Shown piece after piece: positions 35,239 through 43,879 of a DNA stretch of 64,000 nt. The DNA is from Actinomadura violacea. Lineage in GTDB: Bacteria; Actinomycetota; Actinomycetes; Streptosporangiales; Streptosporangiaceae. A program made the position numbers and the translations under genes. The stretch is taken from the NCBI RefSeq assembly GCF_017573465.1, contig NZ_JAGEPF010000011.1:248001-312000 (forward strand), read 5' to 3'. Below the pieces are notes generated by a model, which did no database searches, had not been told where the DNA came from, and was given only the letters and a program-made list of their open reading frames with translations. Numbering within the stretch: position 1 is the first letter of the stretch; the number at the start of each line of letters is the position of its first letter.

Positions 35239-35994
35239 TCAGGCCGCGGCGGGGTCGTTGCGGTCGAAGCTGAGCCGCTGGACCCCCTTGCCCTTCCCGG
35301 GCGTGCCGATGTCCTTGCCGTTCACGGTGAGCCGGACGCCGCCGCCGATGCCGATCACCATGCTGATCTTCTTCTTGGCGGTCCACTTCTTCTGGTCGCC
35401 GCTGCGCAGCACGCCGGAGTACAGCGCCTCGCCCTTGTCGCCGCGGACGTTGACCCAGACCGTCCGCTTGGCGACGACCGCGACCTCGACCTTGGTGCGC
35501 GGCGCCGCCGCCACCGGGTCGGTGCTCTTGGGCGGCGCGGTCGGGCTCGGCTTCGGGGTGCGCGGCGCGGGCGTGCCCGCGACCTGCCGCGCGGTGTGCT
35601 GCTCCCGCCCGCCGTCGTGCCGGATCGCCTGGAACACGCCGCCGATGACCACGACGGCGAGGGCGAGCGCCATCGCCGCGCTCCAGTTCGCCGAGCGGCG
35701 CTCGCGGAACGGGATCGGGCGCTCCGGCTCGAACGCCGCCGTCGCCGACACCGGCTGCGGCGCGCCGCCGTGCGCGGCGTCGAACTCGCTGACCAGCGGC
35801 TCCGGGTCGATGCCGATGACCCGCGCGATGCTGCGGATGTGGCCGCGCGCGTAGAAGTTGCCGCCGCAGGCGGAGAAGTCGTCGGACTCCATGCCGCGGA
35901 TCACCGTCTCGCGGATCCGCGTCTGGAGACTGACCTGTGTCACCGAGAGACCCGCCTGCCGACGCTCCTTGGCCAAGGTCTCACCGATGCTCAC
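35239..35994 (-). CDS. RodZ-like helix-turn-helix membrane protein
   Basis: A 251-residue protein. Residues about 1-70 are a helix-turn-helix (IGETLAKERRQAGLSVTQVSLQTRIRETVIRGME) of the HTH_25/RodZ type. One membrane segment lies at about residues 105-122. A Pro/Thr-rich linker follows, then an extracytoplasmic DUF4115 beta domain with VWVNVRGDKGEALYSGVLRSGD. The arrangement is that of RodZ, which links MreB to cell-wall growth; in actinomycetes its role is less clear. GTG 35994 has AAGGAGG eight bases upstream, which fixes the start. It lies between ftsK and rimO as in relatives. Confidence 0.88.
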   Translation of the reverse strand: MSIGETLAKERRQAGLSVTQVSLQTRIRETVIRGMESDDFSACGGNFYARGHIRSIARVIGIDPEPLVSEFDAAHGGAPQPVSATAAFEPERPIPFRERRSANWSAAMALALAVVVIGGVFQAIRHDGGREQHTARQVAGTPAPRTPKPSPTAPPKSTDPVAAAPRTKVEVAVVAKRTVWVNVRGDKGEALYSGVLRSGDQKKWTAKKKISMVIGIGGGVRLTVNGKDIGTPGKGKGVQRLSFDRNDPAAA

Positions 35995-36212
35995 GCCGGG
36001 CCTCCTTCGAGCGCGTTCGCGGCTGGTCCCACACTGGTGCGACACCAGTCTAGAAACGGGAATGCCCGCTCGGCGAGCGCCAACACGTTCGAAACAGGGC
36101 AAGATTTCGCATCATTCCGCCATGCCCTTCCCGGTGTCCGGTGGCCATATGACGGTGACCGCCCGGACATTCCGTTGTTCCCTCACGGTAAGGGCCGCGG
36201 AGTAACGCCCGG

Positions 36213-38900
36213 TCAGCCGCCGCCGCGCAGTTCCGCGAGGACGCCCGGCAGGTCGTCGGGCTTGGCCAGCACGTCGCGCGCCTTGGAACCCTCGCTCGGC
36301 CCGACGATGTCGCGGCTCTCCATCAGGTCCATCAGCCGGCCCGCCTTGGCGAACCCGACGCGCAGCTTGCGCTGCAGCATCGAGGTCGACCCGAACTGCG
36401 TCGACACCACCAGCTCGATCGCCTGGACGAGCAGGTCCATGTCGTCGCCGATCTCCTCGTCGATCTCCTTCTTCGGCGCGGCGGACTCGGCGACGTCCTC
36501 CCGGTACTTGGCCTCCATCTGCCCCTTGCAGTGGTCGACGACCCCGTGGATCTCCTTCTCCGACACGTAGGCGTTCTGGATGCGCATCGGCTTGCTCGCG
36601 CCCATCGGCAGGAACAGCGCGTCGCCCTGCCCGACCAGCTTCTCCGCGCCCGGCTGGTCGAGGATGACGCGGCTGTCGGACAGCGAGGAGGTCGCGAACG
36701 CCAGCCGGGACGGCACGTTGGCCTTGATGAGGCCGGTGACGACGTCGACGGACGGGCGCTGCGTCGCGAGCACCAGGTGGATGCCGGCGGCGCGGGCGAG
36801 CTGGGTGATGCGCACGACCGAGTCCTCGACGTCGCGCGGCGCGACCATCATCAGGTCGGCGAGCTCGTCGACGATCACCAGCATGTAGGGGTAGGGGGTG
36901 TAGACGCGCTCGCTGCCGGGCGGCGCGGTGAGCTTGCCCGCCTTCACCGCCTTGTTGAAGTCGTCGATGTGCCGGAACCCGGACGCGGCGAGGTCGTCGT
37001 ACCGGCGGTCCATTTCGCCGACGACCCATTCGAGGGCTTCCGCCGCTTTCTTGGGATTCGTGATGATCGGGGTGATCAGGTGGGGAATGCCCTGGTACAT
37101 GGTCAGCTCGACCCGTTTCGGGTCGACGAGGATCATCCGCACCTCGTCCGGCGTCGCCCGCATCAGCACCGAGGTGATGAGTCCGTTGATGCACGTCGAC
37201 TTGCCCGCGCCCGTCGCGCCCGCGATCAGGATGTGCGGCATCTTCGCCAGGTTCGCCACCACCGTGCGGCCCTCGACGTCCTTGCCGAGCCCCACCACCA
37301 TCGGATGGTGCTCGTTCGTCGCCGCCGGGGAGCGCAGCACGTCGCCGAGGCTGACGATGTCCTTGTCGGTGTTCGGGATCTCCACGCCGATCGCCGACTT
37401 GCCGGGGATCGGGGAGATGATCCGCACGTCCGCGCTCTTCACCGCGTACGCGATGTTCTTGGTCAGCGCGGTGACCTTCTCCACCTTCACCGCCGGGCCG
37501 AGCTCGATCTCGTACCGGGTGATCGTCGGCCCCCGGGTGAACCCGGTGACCTGCGCGTCGATGTCGAACTGCTCCAGCACGCCGGTGAGCGCGTTCACCA
37601 CCGTGTCGTTGGCCTTCGTGCGCGGCTTGGCCACGCTGCCCGGCCGCAGCGCCGTCGGGTCCGGCAGCACGTAGATCTCGCCGGACGACGACAGCGGCAG
37701 CTGCTCGGAGCTGCGCGGCGCCGGCGTCGGGTCGGGCACCTCGCCGTGGCCGGGCTCCTCCGCCGGCTCGGGCTCCGGCGCGGGCGGCGGGTCGGCGGGC
37801 GGCGGCTCGTCGTCGACGGGCGGCGCGGGCGGCGGGACGTCCCCGCCGAACGGGTCCGGCTCGAACAGCTCGTCGGCGAGGTCGCGGCTCGGCCGTTCGG
37901 CGCGCTTCGGCTCGTCCTCCAGCAGCGGCGTGTCGTACGGCTTGGAGTGCTCCCCGACCTCCAGCTCGTCCTCGTCCTCGTCCGCCTTCTTCTTGCGGCG
38001 GCGCTTCTTCGGCGCCGCGAGCTCGTCGTCCTCCGCCTCGAAGGGGCGCTCCGGACGGCCCTGCAGCGTCGCGACGGCCCACAGGTCGGCGACCCGCTCG
38101 GGCACCTTCGCGATCGGGGTCGCGGTGATGACCAGCAGCCCGAACCCCGCCAGCAGGAGCAGCAGCGGCACCGCCACCCAGCCGCTGAGCGCGGCGTCCA
38201 GCGGCGCCGACACCAGCCAGCCGACGACGCCGCCCGCGTCGCGCACCCCCGGCATGTCCTTCGCCGGGGACGGGATGCCCGCGGCGATGTGCAGGATGCC
38301 GAGCACCCCGACGGTGAGCGCGGTCAGGCCGATGACGACGCGCCCGGTCTCCTCGTTCTGCTCGGGGTGGCGCAGCGTCCGCCACGCCAGCAGCGCCAGC
38401 ACCACCGGCAGCGCCATCGCGACGATGCCGATGCCGCCGCGCACCACCTTCTCCAGCGCGATCGTGACGACCCCGTCCGGCCGGAACCAGGTCACCGACG
38501 CCAGCACGATCGACGAGCCGAGCAGCGCGAGCCCGAGCCCGTCGCGCCGGTGCTCGGGGTCGAGGTTGCGGGCGCCGTTGCCGTAGGCGCGGAAGACCGA
38601 GCCGACGGTGACGGCGGCGAGCAGGTACAGCTTGAACAGCAGCTTGAAGAACCCGAGGACGGCCTGCGAGATCGGATCCGGCTTCTGCGGGGGACGGCCC
38701 CGGCCGGAGCCCCGGCCCTTGGCGGCGCCGGCCTTCGCTCCGCTCCGCGCTCCGCCCCTCGCCGCACCGCCCTTGGCAGTGCCGCCCTTGGCGGTGCCGC
38801 TCGTTCGCTTCCGGGGGGCCGACCCTGCGGGTTTGCGAGCCGCGCTGCCCCCGGTACGCGAGGAGGTGGTCTTCGCTCCCCCGGACGCACGTGTGGCCAT
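36213..38900 (-). CDS. ftsK: DNA translocase FtsK
   Basis: An 895-residue septal DNA pump for chromosome segregation. The N-terminus is Ala/Gly/Lys/Arg-rich, followed by four membrane segments at about residues 85-260, then an acidic, Pro-rich linker to about residue 420. The motor has Walker A GATGAGKST near residue 560 and Walker B in MLVIVDELADLMM. The C-terminal gamma winged helix (VSTQFGSTSMLQRKLRVGFAKAGRLMDLME) reads polar sequences on the chromosome. ATG 38900 starts the basic N-terminus typical of actinobacterial FtsK. Downstream of rnj, upstream of the RodZ-like gene. Confidence 0.96.
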   Translation of the reverse strand: MATRASGGAKTTSSRTGGSAARKPAGSAPRKRTSGTAKGGTAKGGAARGGARSGAKAGAAKGRGSGRGRPPQKPDPISQAVLGFFKLLFKLYLLAAVTVGSVFRAYGNGARNLDPEHRRDGLGLALLGSSIVLASVTWFRPDGVVTIALEKVVRGGIGIVAMALPVVLALLAWRTLRHPEQNEETGRVVIGLTALTVGVLGILHIAAGIPSPAKDMPGVRDAGGVVGWLVSAPLDAALSGWVAVPLLLLLAGFGLLVITATPIAKVPERVADLWAVATLQGRPERPFEAEDDELAAPKKRRRKKKADEDEDELEVGEHSKPYDTPLLEDEPKRAERPSRDLADELFEPDPFGGDVPPPAPPVDDEPPPADPPPAPEPEPAEEPGHGEVPDPTPAPRSSEQLPLSSSGEIYVLPDPTALRPGSVAKPRTKANDTVVNALTGVLEQFDIDAQVTGFTRGPTITRYEIELGPAVKVEKVTALTKNIAYAVKSADVRIISPIPGKSAIGVEIPNTDKDIVSLGDVLRSPAATNEHHPMVVGLGKDVEGRTVVANLAKMPHILIAGATGAGKSTCINGLITSVLMRATPDEVRMILVDPKRVELTMYQGIPHLITPIITNPKKAAEALEWVVGEMDRRYDDLAASGFRHIDDFNKAVKAGKLTAPPGSERVYTPYPYMLVIVDELADLMMVAPRDVEDSVVRITQLARAAGIHLVLATQRPSVDVVTGLIKANVPSRLAFATSSLSDSRVILDQPGAEKLVGQGDALFLPMGASKPMRIQNAYVSEKEIHGVVDHCKGQMEAKYREDVAESAAPKKEIDEEIGDDMDLLVQAIELVVSTQFGSTSMLQRKLRVGFAKAGRLMDLMESRDIVGPSEGSKARDVLAKPDDLPGVLAELRGGG

Positions 38901-39009
38901 GGTTATGAGAGTAACCAAGGACCCTGGGGGTTCCAGGGACGGCGAACGGGCGTGTTGCCCAAACCGGGACGACCGTGCCGCATGCGCGGGCACGGCCGCC
39001 CCGGCCCGG

Positions 39010-40695
39010 CTACACCTCGACGACCACCGGGATGATCATGGGGCGGCGGCGGTAGTTGTCGCTCACCCACTTGCCGACCGTGCGCCGGATCAGCTGGTTG
39101 ATCTGGTGCAGGTCGTTGACGGCGTCGCCGGCCGCGCCGGCGAGCACGCCCTCGATCCGCTCGATGATCTCGTTGAAGTCCTCGTTGACGATGCCGGCGC
39201 CGCGGGCGTGCACCTCGGGCCCGGCCACCAGCTTGCCGGAGGTCGAGTCGATCCCGACGACGATGGAGACGAAGCCCTCCTCGCCGAGGATCCGCCGGTC
39301 CTTCAGCGAGGTCTCGGTGACCTCCCCGACCGACAGGCCGTCCACGTACACGTACCCGGCCGGGACGGCGCCGACGATCTTGGCGTGGCCGTCCACCAGG
39401 TCGACGACCACGCCGTCCTCGGCGATGACGATGTTGTCGTCGGGCACGCCGGTGAGCGCGGCGAGCTTGGCGTGCGCCCGCAGGTGCCGCCACTCGCCGT
39501 GGATCGGCATGAAGTTGCCCGGCTTGGTCACGTTCAGCACGTACAGCAGCTCGCCCGCCGACGCGTGCCCCGACACGTGCACCAGCGCGTTGCCCTTGTG
39601 CACGATCCGCGCACCCCACCGGGTGAGGCCATTGATGACCCGGTTGACCGCGTTCTCGTTGCCCGGGATCAGCGAGGACGCCAGCATCACGGTGTCGCGG
39701 TCGGTGATGCGGATCGAGTGGTCGCGGTTGGCCATCCGCGACAGCGCCGACATCGGCTCGCCCTGCGAGCCGGTGCACACCAGCACCAGCCGGTCGCCGG
39801 GGATGTCGTCCAGCTCCTTCTGGTCGACCATCACGTCCTCGGGGACGTTCAGGTAGCCCAGCTCGCGCGCGACGCCCATGTTGCGGACCATCGAGCGGCC
39901 GACGAAGCACACCTTGCGGCCGTTGGCGACTGCGGCGTCCAGGACCTGCTGGACGCGGTGGATGTGCGAGGCGAAGCAGGCGACGATCAGCCGCTCCTGC
40001 GCCGTGCGGAACACCTCGTCGACGACCGGGCCGATGTTGCGCTCGCTGGTGACGAAGCCGGGAACCTCGGCGTTGGTGGAGTCCGACAGCAGCAGGTCGA
40101 TGCCCTCGGCACCGAGCCGGGCGAACCCGGGCAGGTCGGTGAGCCGGCCGTCCAGCGGCAGCTGGTCCATCTTGAAGTCGCCGGTGTGCAGGACGAGCCC
40201 GGCGGAGGTGCGGACGGCGAGCGCGAGGGCGTCCGGGATCGAGTGGTTGACGGCGAAGAACTCGCAGTCGAACGGTCCGAACGTGCGCCGGTCGCCCTCG
40301 GCCACCACGTCGGTGACCGGTTTGATGCGGTGCTCGGTGAGCTTGGCCTCCAGCAGGGCCAGGGTGAGCTTCGAGCCGACCAGCGGGATGTCGCGGCGCT
40401 CGCGCAGCAGGTACGGGACGGCGCCGATGTGGTCCTCGTGCCCGTGCGTGAGGACGACTGCCTCGATGTCGTCGAGGCGGTCCCTGATGTACTCGAAATC
40501 CGGCAGGATCAGGTCGACGCCGGGCTGCTCGGTCTCGGGGAAGAGCACGCCGCAGTCGACGACGAGCAGGCGTCCGCCGTACTCGTAGACCGTCATGTTG
40601 CGGCCGATCTCCCCGAGCCCGCCGAGCGCGACGATGCGCAGCCCGCCTTCGGGCGGGGCGGGCGGGTCCGAGAGCTCCGGGTGAGGATGGCTCAC
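39010..40695 (-). CDS. rnj: ribonuclease J
   Basis: A 561-residue beta-CASP metallo-beta-lactamase nuclease with 5'-exonuclease and endonuclease activity on RNA. The zinc motif LTHGHEDH is at residues 82-89. Beta-CASP motifs include SDSTNAE and the later GHASAGE. It starts at GTG 40695, overlapping the dapA stop (GTGA), so it is coupled to dapA, as in most actinomycetes. The N-terminus has a short His/Pro-rich extension before the core. Confidence 0.96.
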   Translation of the reverse strand: MSHPHPELSDPPAPPEGGLRIVALGGLGEIGRNMTVYEYGGRLLVVDCGVLFPETEQPGVDLILPDFEYIRDRLDDIEAVVLTHGHEDHIGAVPYLLRERRDIPLVGSKLTLALLEAKLTEHRIKPVTDVVAEGDRRTFGPFDCEFFAVNHSIPDALALAVRTSAGLVLHTGDFKMDQLPLDGRLTDLPGFARLGAEGIDLLLSDSTNAEVPGFVTSERNIGPVVDEVFRTAQERLIVACFASHIHRVQQVLDAAVANGRKVCFVGRSMVRNMGVARELGYLNVPEDVMVDQKELDDIPGDRLVLVCTGSQGEPMSALSRMANRDHSIRITDRDTVMLASSLIPGNENAVNRVINGLTRWGARIVHKGNALVHVSGHASAGELLYVLNVTKPGNFMPIHGEWRHLRAHAKLAALTGVPDDNIVIAEDGVVVDLVDGHAKIVGAVPAGYVYVDGLSVGEVTETSLKDRRILGEEGFVSIVVGIDSTSGKLVAGPEVHARGAGIVNEDFNEIIERIEGVLAGAAGDAVNDLHQINQLIRRTVGKWVSDNYRRRPMIIPVVVEV

Positions 40696-41630
40696 CGGGC
40701 GACCTCCGGAATGGTTGCCTCCGGCACTTTCACTCCCCCTATCGTGAGGTCTTCGCGCAGGTGCGCCGCGAACTCGGCCGTGGCCTCCACCAGCGGGGCG
40801 CGCAGCGGGCCGCCCCCGGGAAGGCCCAGCAGGTTCAGCGCTGCCTTCACGGCGATGGCGCCCTGCGTACGGGTCATGATCGCGGTGACCACGGGCAGCA
40901 GGCGCCGGTGGATCTCCAGCGCCCGCCCATGCTCACCGGCGCGGTATGCGTCGATCATCTCATGGAGCTCGGTGCCCACGACATGGCCGACCACACTGAC
41001 GAACCCGGCGGCGCCGACCGACAGCCACGGCAGGTTCAGCACGTCGTCGCCGGAGTACCAGACGAGGTCGGTCTCCGCCATCACCCGGGACGCGCCGAAC
41101 AGGTCGCCCTTGGCGTCCTTGACGGCGATGATCCGCGGGTGCTCGGCGAGCTTCGTCAGCGTGTCGTTCTGGATCGGCACCCCGGCGCGCCCCGGGATGT
41201 CGTAGAGCATGTTCGGCAGGCCCGTCGCGTCGGCCACCGCCGTGAAGTGGCGGATCAGGCCCTCCTGCGGGGGCTTGTTGTAGTACGGGGTGACCACGAG
41301 CAGACCGTGCGCGCCGGCGGCCTCGGCCTGCCGCGCGAGTTTCAGGGTGTGCTCGGTGTGGTTGGTTCCGGCACCGGCGACGATCACGGCGCGGTCGCCG
41401 ACCGCCTCGATGACCGCGCGCAGAAGCGTGCTCTTCTCGTCGTCGCTCGTCGTCGGCGACTCGCCCGTCGTCCCGTTGACGACCAGGCCGTCGTGGCGCC
41501 GCTCGTCGACCAGGTGGGTCGCGAGGCGTGCGGCGCCGTCGTAGTCGACTCCGCCGTCCGGCAGGAACGGCGTGACCATCGCGGTCAGCATCCGCCCGAA
41601 CGGGGCGTCGGTCGTTGTGCTGGGTGCCAT
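40692..41630 (-). CDS. dapA: 4-hydroxy-tetrahydrodipicolinate synthase
   Basis: A 312-residue (beta/alpha)8 aldolase that condenses pyruvate with aspartate semialdehyde, the first committed step to diaminopimelate and lysine. The Schiff-base lysine is in IIAVKDAKGD, the catalytic tyrosine in VVTPYYNKP and the substrate motif is NGTTGESPT. The ATG at 41630 has no ribosome site; instead TACCGT ends seven bases upstream, so the message may be leaderless. A 14-base palindrome covers that -10 and may be an operator. The dapB partner lies 18 kb to the right, separated by accessory genes. Confidence 0.95.
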   Translation of the reverse strand: MAPSTTTDAPFGRMLTAMVTPFLPDGGVDYDGAARLATHLVDERRHDGLVVNGTTGESPTTSDDEKSTLLRAVIEAVGDRAVIVAGAGTNHTEHTLKLARQAEAAGAHGLLVVTPYYNKPPQEGLIRHFTAVADATGLPNMLYDIPGRAGVPIQNDTLTKLAEHPRIIAVKDAKGDLFGASRVMAETDLVWYSGDDVLNLPWLSVGAAGFVSVVGHVVGTELHEMIDAYRAGEHGRALEIHRRLLPVVTAIMTRTQGAIAVKAALNLLGLPGGGPLRAPLVEATAEFAAHLREDLTIGGVKVPEATIPEVAR

Positions 41631-41635
41631 GCATC

Positions 41636-41649
41636 GAACGGTACCGTTC
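41636..41649. promoter_or_regulatory. palindrome over the likely dapA promoter
   Basis: GAACGGTACCGTTC is a perfect 14-base palindrome ending five bases before the dapA start codon. Its right half contains TACCGT, a plausible -10 for a leaderless dapA message, so a protein bound here would block transcription. The regulator is unknown. Confidence 0.45.
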
Positions 41650-41785
41650 CGGCCGCCGGCTTGGAGCCGCAGGTCGAGGGGTTTCGCGGCCGGGACGGGA
41701 CGGGCCCGCGCGAGGGCCTTGCCAGGGGCCTTCGCGGGGGCTCCCGGGAGGGCCCGCGGAGGTCCTCGGGGCGGGCATGGAAGAA

Positions 41786-41823
41786 GCCGCCGCCACACGC
41801 TCGGGGGTACGCGTGGCGGCGGC
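41786..41823 (-). terminator. terminator hairpin after the 73-residue gene
   Basis: GCCGCCGCCA (41786-41795) pairs with TGGCGGCGGC (41814-41823), extended inside by ACGC/GCGT-type pairing. It lies 45 bases past the stop of the minus-strand small gene and upstream of the dapA promoter region. Confidence 0.65.
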
Positions 41824-41866
41824 TCCCACACCCGACATCGTGGCACGCAAATGCCTCGTTACGGGG

Positions 41867-42088
41867 TCAGTCCGGCCACTTCCCGGACTCGGTTGGATAA
41901 CGTGACCCTCCGGTCAGTTCGCGCAGCCGGCCGCGCAGTTCCTCGACGTCCGGCGTGCGCACGAGATCATTGCCCCGGACGGCCCACCAGTGGCCCGATC
42001 CGCCCCGCCCGATCCGCCAGCCGGTGAACTCGGCTGACAGCTCGCTGAGCCGGTCGGCGTCGTGCCACGCGGTCTGCTGAATGCGCAT
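41867..42088 (-). CDS. small hypothetical protein (73 residues)
   Basis: A soluble protein beginning MRIQQTAWHDADRLSELSAEF with GWRIGRGGSGHWWAVRGND in the middle and an acidic helix EELRGRLREL near the end. It is not recognised as a named family, though the WWAVRG pattern with surrounding charged helices is the sort seen in short conserved actinomycete proteins. Purine-rich GAGGACGAGG upstream supports the start at 42088. A terminator follows the gene, and the composition is protein-like, so expression is likely. No function can be proposed. Confidence 0.65.
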   Translation of the reverse strand: MRIQQTAWHDADRLSELSAEFTGWRIGRGGSGHWWAVRGNDLVRTPDVEELRGRLRELTGGSRYPTESGKWPD

Positions 42089-42227
42089 CGGCCTCGTCCT
42101 CGCTTTCGCTTGCCCTCCACCGGTAAGGCCCGGACTTCCGCACCGATGCGTACCCCGCCGGTGCGCGCCTATACGCCCCTTCTCACCTGGGCATACGAGG
42201 AAATCGGTACGTAGTCGGCCGGGTTTC

Positions 42228-43280
42228 TCAGCGGCCAACTTTTTCTGTCGCCGGAGGCAGCCAGGTGGCGCGATAACGGGCCCATTCGGCCGGTTCGGTG
42301 GTCCAGTCCGCGTACACGCCGACGCCGTACGGGCGCTTCGGCGGCCGTTTGAGCTCGTCGATTCCGCGCCTTACACCACGGAGCGCGACGGTGAGATTCT
42401 CAGCCCAGTCCATCATGGGCCGGTAAGTGGGCACGCCCATGAAAACCGTCACCTGATCGCCGATGAGTTCGAGGGTGTGCCGGGTGTGCCGGGCGAAGTG
42501 CAGGCCCGCGAGCGACTTCGTCGGCAGCGACACGTCATAGGTCATGATCGCCACCTGGTCGACGCGCCGGGCGACCTTCCGCAGAAAGGCGTCGGTGGGG
42601 CGCGGCGGATAGTGCCAGGGTCCCGTGCGCGGGAGCAGCGCCTTGTAGACGGGCTGCGCCGCGTCCACGAGCGTCGGCTGCTCCAGCGCCACCGACAGCA
42701 GGCGGCCGCGGGAGCGGGTGAGCTCGCGGGTCTTCTGCAGCAGCGCGAGGAACGCGCGGTCGTCGGGGTAGATCGGCTCGAAGTCGTAGTGGATCCCGTC
42801 GAAACCGAGGTCGAGGAAGGTCGCCGCGGTGTTCACGACCCGCACCCGCACGACGGTGTCGTCCAGGTCGATGACGCCCTTGCCGTCCACCTTCCGGATC
42901 TGGCCCAGGTACGCCTGGGTCCGCACGCCCGGCGCGTACTTGTGGACGGCGGCGTTGAGCCGCTTCGCGTACCGGTACTTCGCCGCCGGGACCGTCCCGT
43001 CCGACTCGACGGGACCGGCGTGGAAGAACACGTCGGTGATGCGGTTCTGCTTGAGCAGCGCCGCGAGGGCCCGGTACTCGGCATCGCTGTGCGGCTCCCC
43101 CACCCACTGGTGCCGCGCCCACAGCGCGTTCGTCTCGGTGCCGCGCGCCTTCGGCCCGGGCTGCCACCACGTCCACGCGCCGGCGAAGGTGAGCGCCACC
43201 AGCCCGAGCACGTACGCCGCCGTCCAGCCCGCCCACCGGAGCACGCGCCGGATCCCGCCAGACCGCCTCATCCCCGCCAT
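42228..43280 (-). CDS. GH18-like membrane-anchored hypothetical protein
   Basis: A 350-residue protein with a basic start (MRRSGGIRRVLRW), one hydrophobic segment at about residues 20-38 and a large extracytoplasmic domain. The segment LGFDGIHYDFEPIYPDD resembles the catalytic strand of family-18 glycosidases (pattern DG-x-D-x-D-x-E), with the Glu in place but the second Asp changed. VDQVAIMTYDVSLP matches the later M-x-Y-D strand of that fold. It may hydrolyse or bind an N-acetylglucosamine polymer at the surface. The start is uncertain: ATG codons at 43280 and 43271 both lack a clear ribosome site. Confidence 0.65.
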   Translation of the reverse strand: MAGMRRSGGIRRVLRWAGWTAAYVLGLVALTFAGAWTWWQPGPKARGTETNALWARHQWVGEPHSDAEYRALAALLKQNRITDVFFHAGPVESDGTVPAAKYRYAKRLNAAVHKYAPGVRTQAYLGQIRKVDGKGVIDLDDTVVRVRVVNTAATFLDLGFDGIHYDFEPIYPDDRAFLALLQKTRELTRSRGRLLSVALEQPTLVDAAQPVYKALLPRTGPWHYPPRPTDAFLRKVARRVDQVAIMTYDVSLPTKSLAGLHFARHTRHTLELIGDQVTVFMGVPTYRPMMDWAENLTVALRGVRRGIDELKRPPKRPYGVGVYADWTTEPAEWARYRATWLPPATEKVGR

Positions 43281-43544
43281 CCGGCAATGATCGCGTATCA
43301 GCACGGCACATCGGACGCGATCGAACGCGGCCCCGTCCGCGTCCGGCAAGCCCGCGGGCACGCGACGGCCATGAGTCGATCATGATTGCGCCCGGACCGC
43401 GCGCCGCGTGCGGCAAGCGTTGACACCGGGGGAACCCTGTGGTGACGAGGCGGCTCAGCGGTGCCGGGCCCCTGGTCTCGAGGAGTCTCGAAGGGGAGCC
43501 GCCCCGATCCTGTTCCGAAATACCGGGATGGAGGTCGAACCGAC

Positions 43545-43778
43545 ATGCGAGCACGACCGGACCAGGCCGAACCGAGACCCCTGCTGCCGACGAAGTCGGC
43601 CCGGGGGGTGCGAGGGGCCGTCCCCCCTCGGGAAGCACTGCTCAGCACGCGCGCGCTACTGATCGTCCTCGTGGCGATCGGCGCCGCGGCCCTGACCGCG
43701 ATGGCCCCGGAGGCCGCGATCCCGATCGGGGTCGGCGTCGGGGTCGTCACCCTGCTGGCCCAGATCGTCAAGGACTGA
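43545..43778 (+). CDS. small single-pass or hairpin membrane protein
   Basis: A 77-residue protein: a soluble Arg/Pro-rich first half, then two hydrophobic stretches, TRALLIVLVAIGAAALTAM and AIPIGVGVGVVTLLAQIV, separated by APEA. The ATG at 43545 has GGAGG ten bases upstream. Not recognised as any family. It lies alone between two minus-strand genes and converges with the diiron-protein gene. The second half has the look of a small membrane subunit or peptide; no role can be assigned. Confidence 0.6.
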   Translation: MRARPDQAEPRPLLPTKSARGVRGAVPPREALLSTRALLIVLVAIGAAALTAMAPEAAIPIGVGVGVVTLLAQIVKD

Positions 43779-43879
43779 ACCGCGAGGAACCAGGGAGGTC
43801 CTCGGCAGTGCCCCTCGGCGCCCGCGCCCGGCGCCGGGGGACGCTCCCGCCGGAGGATCGCTGGTCGGAAGACCCGAGG

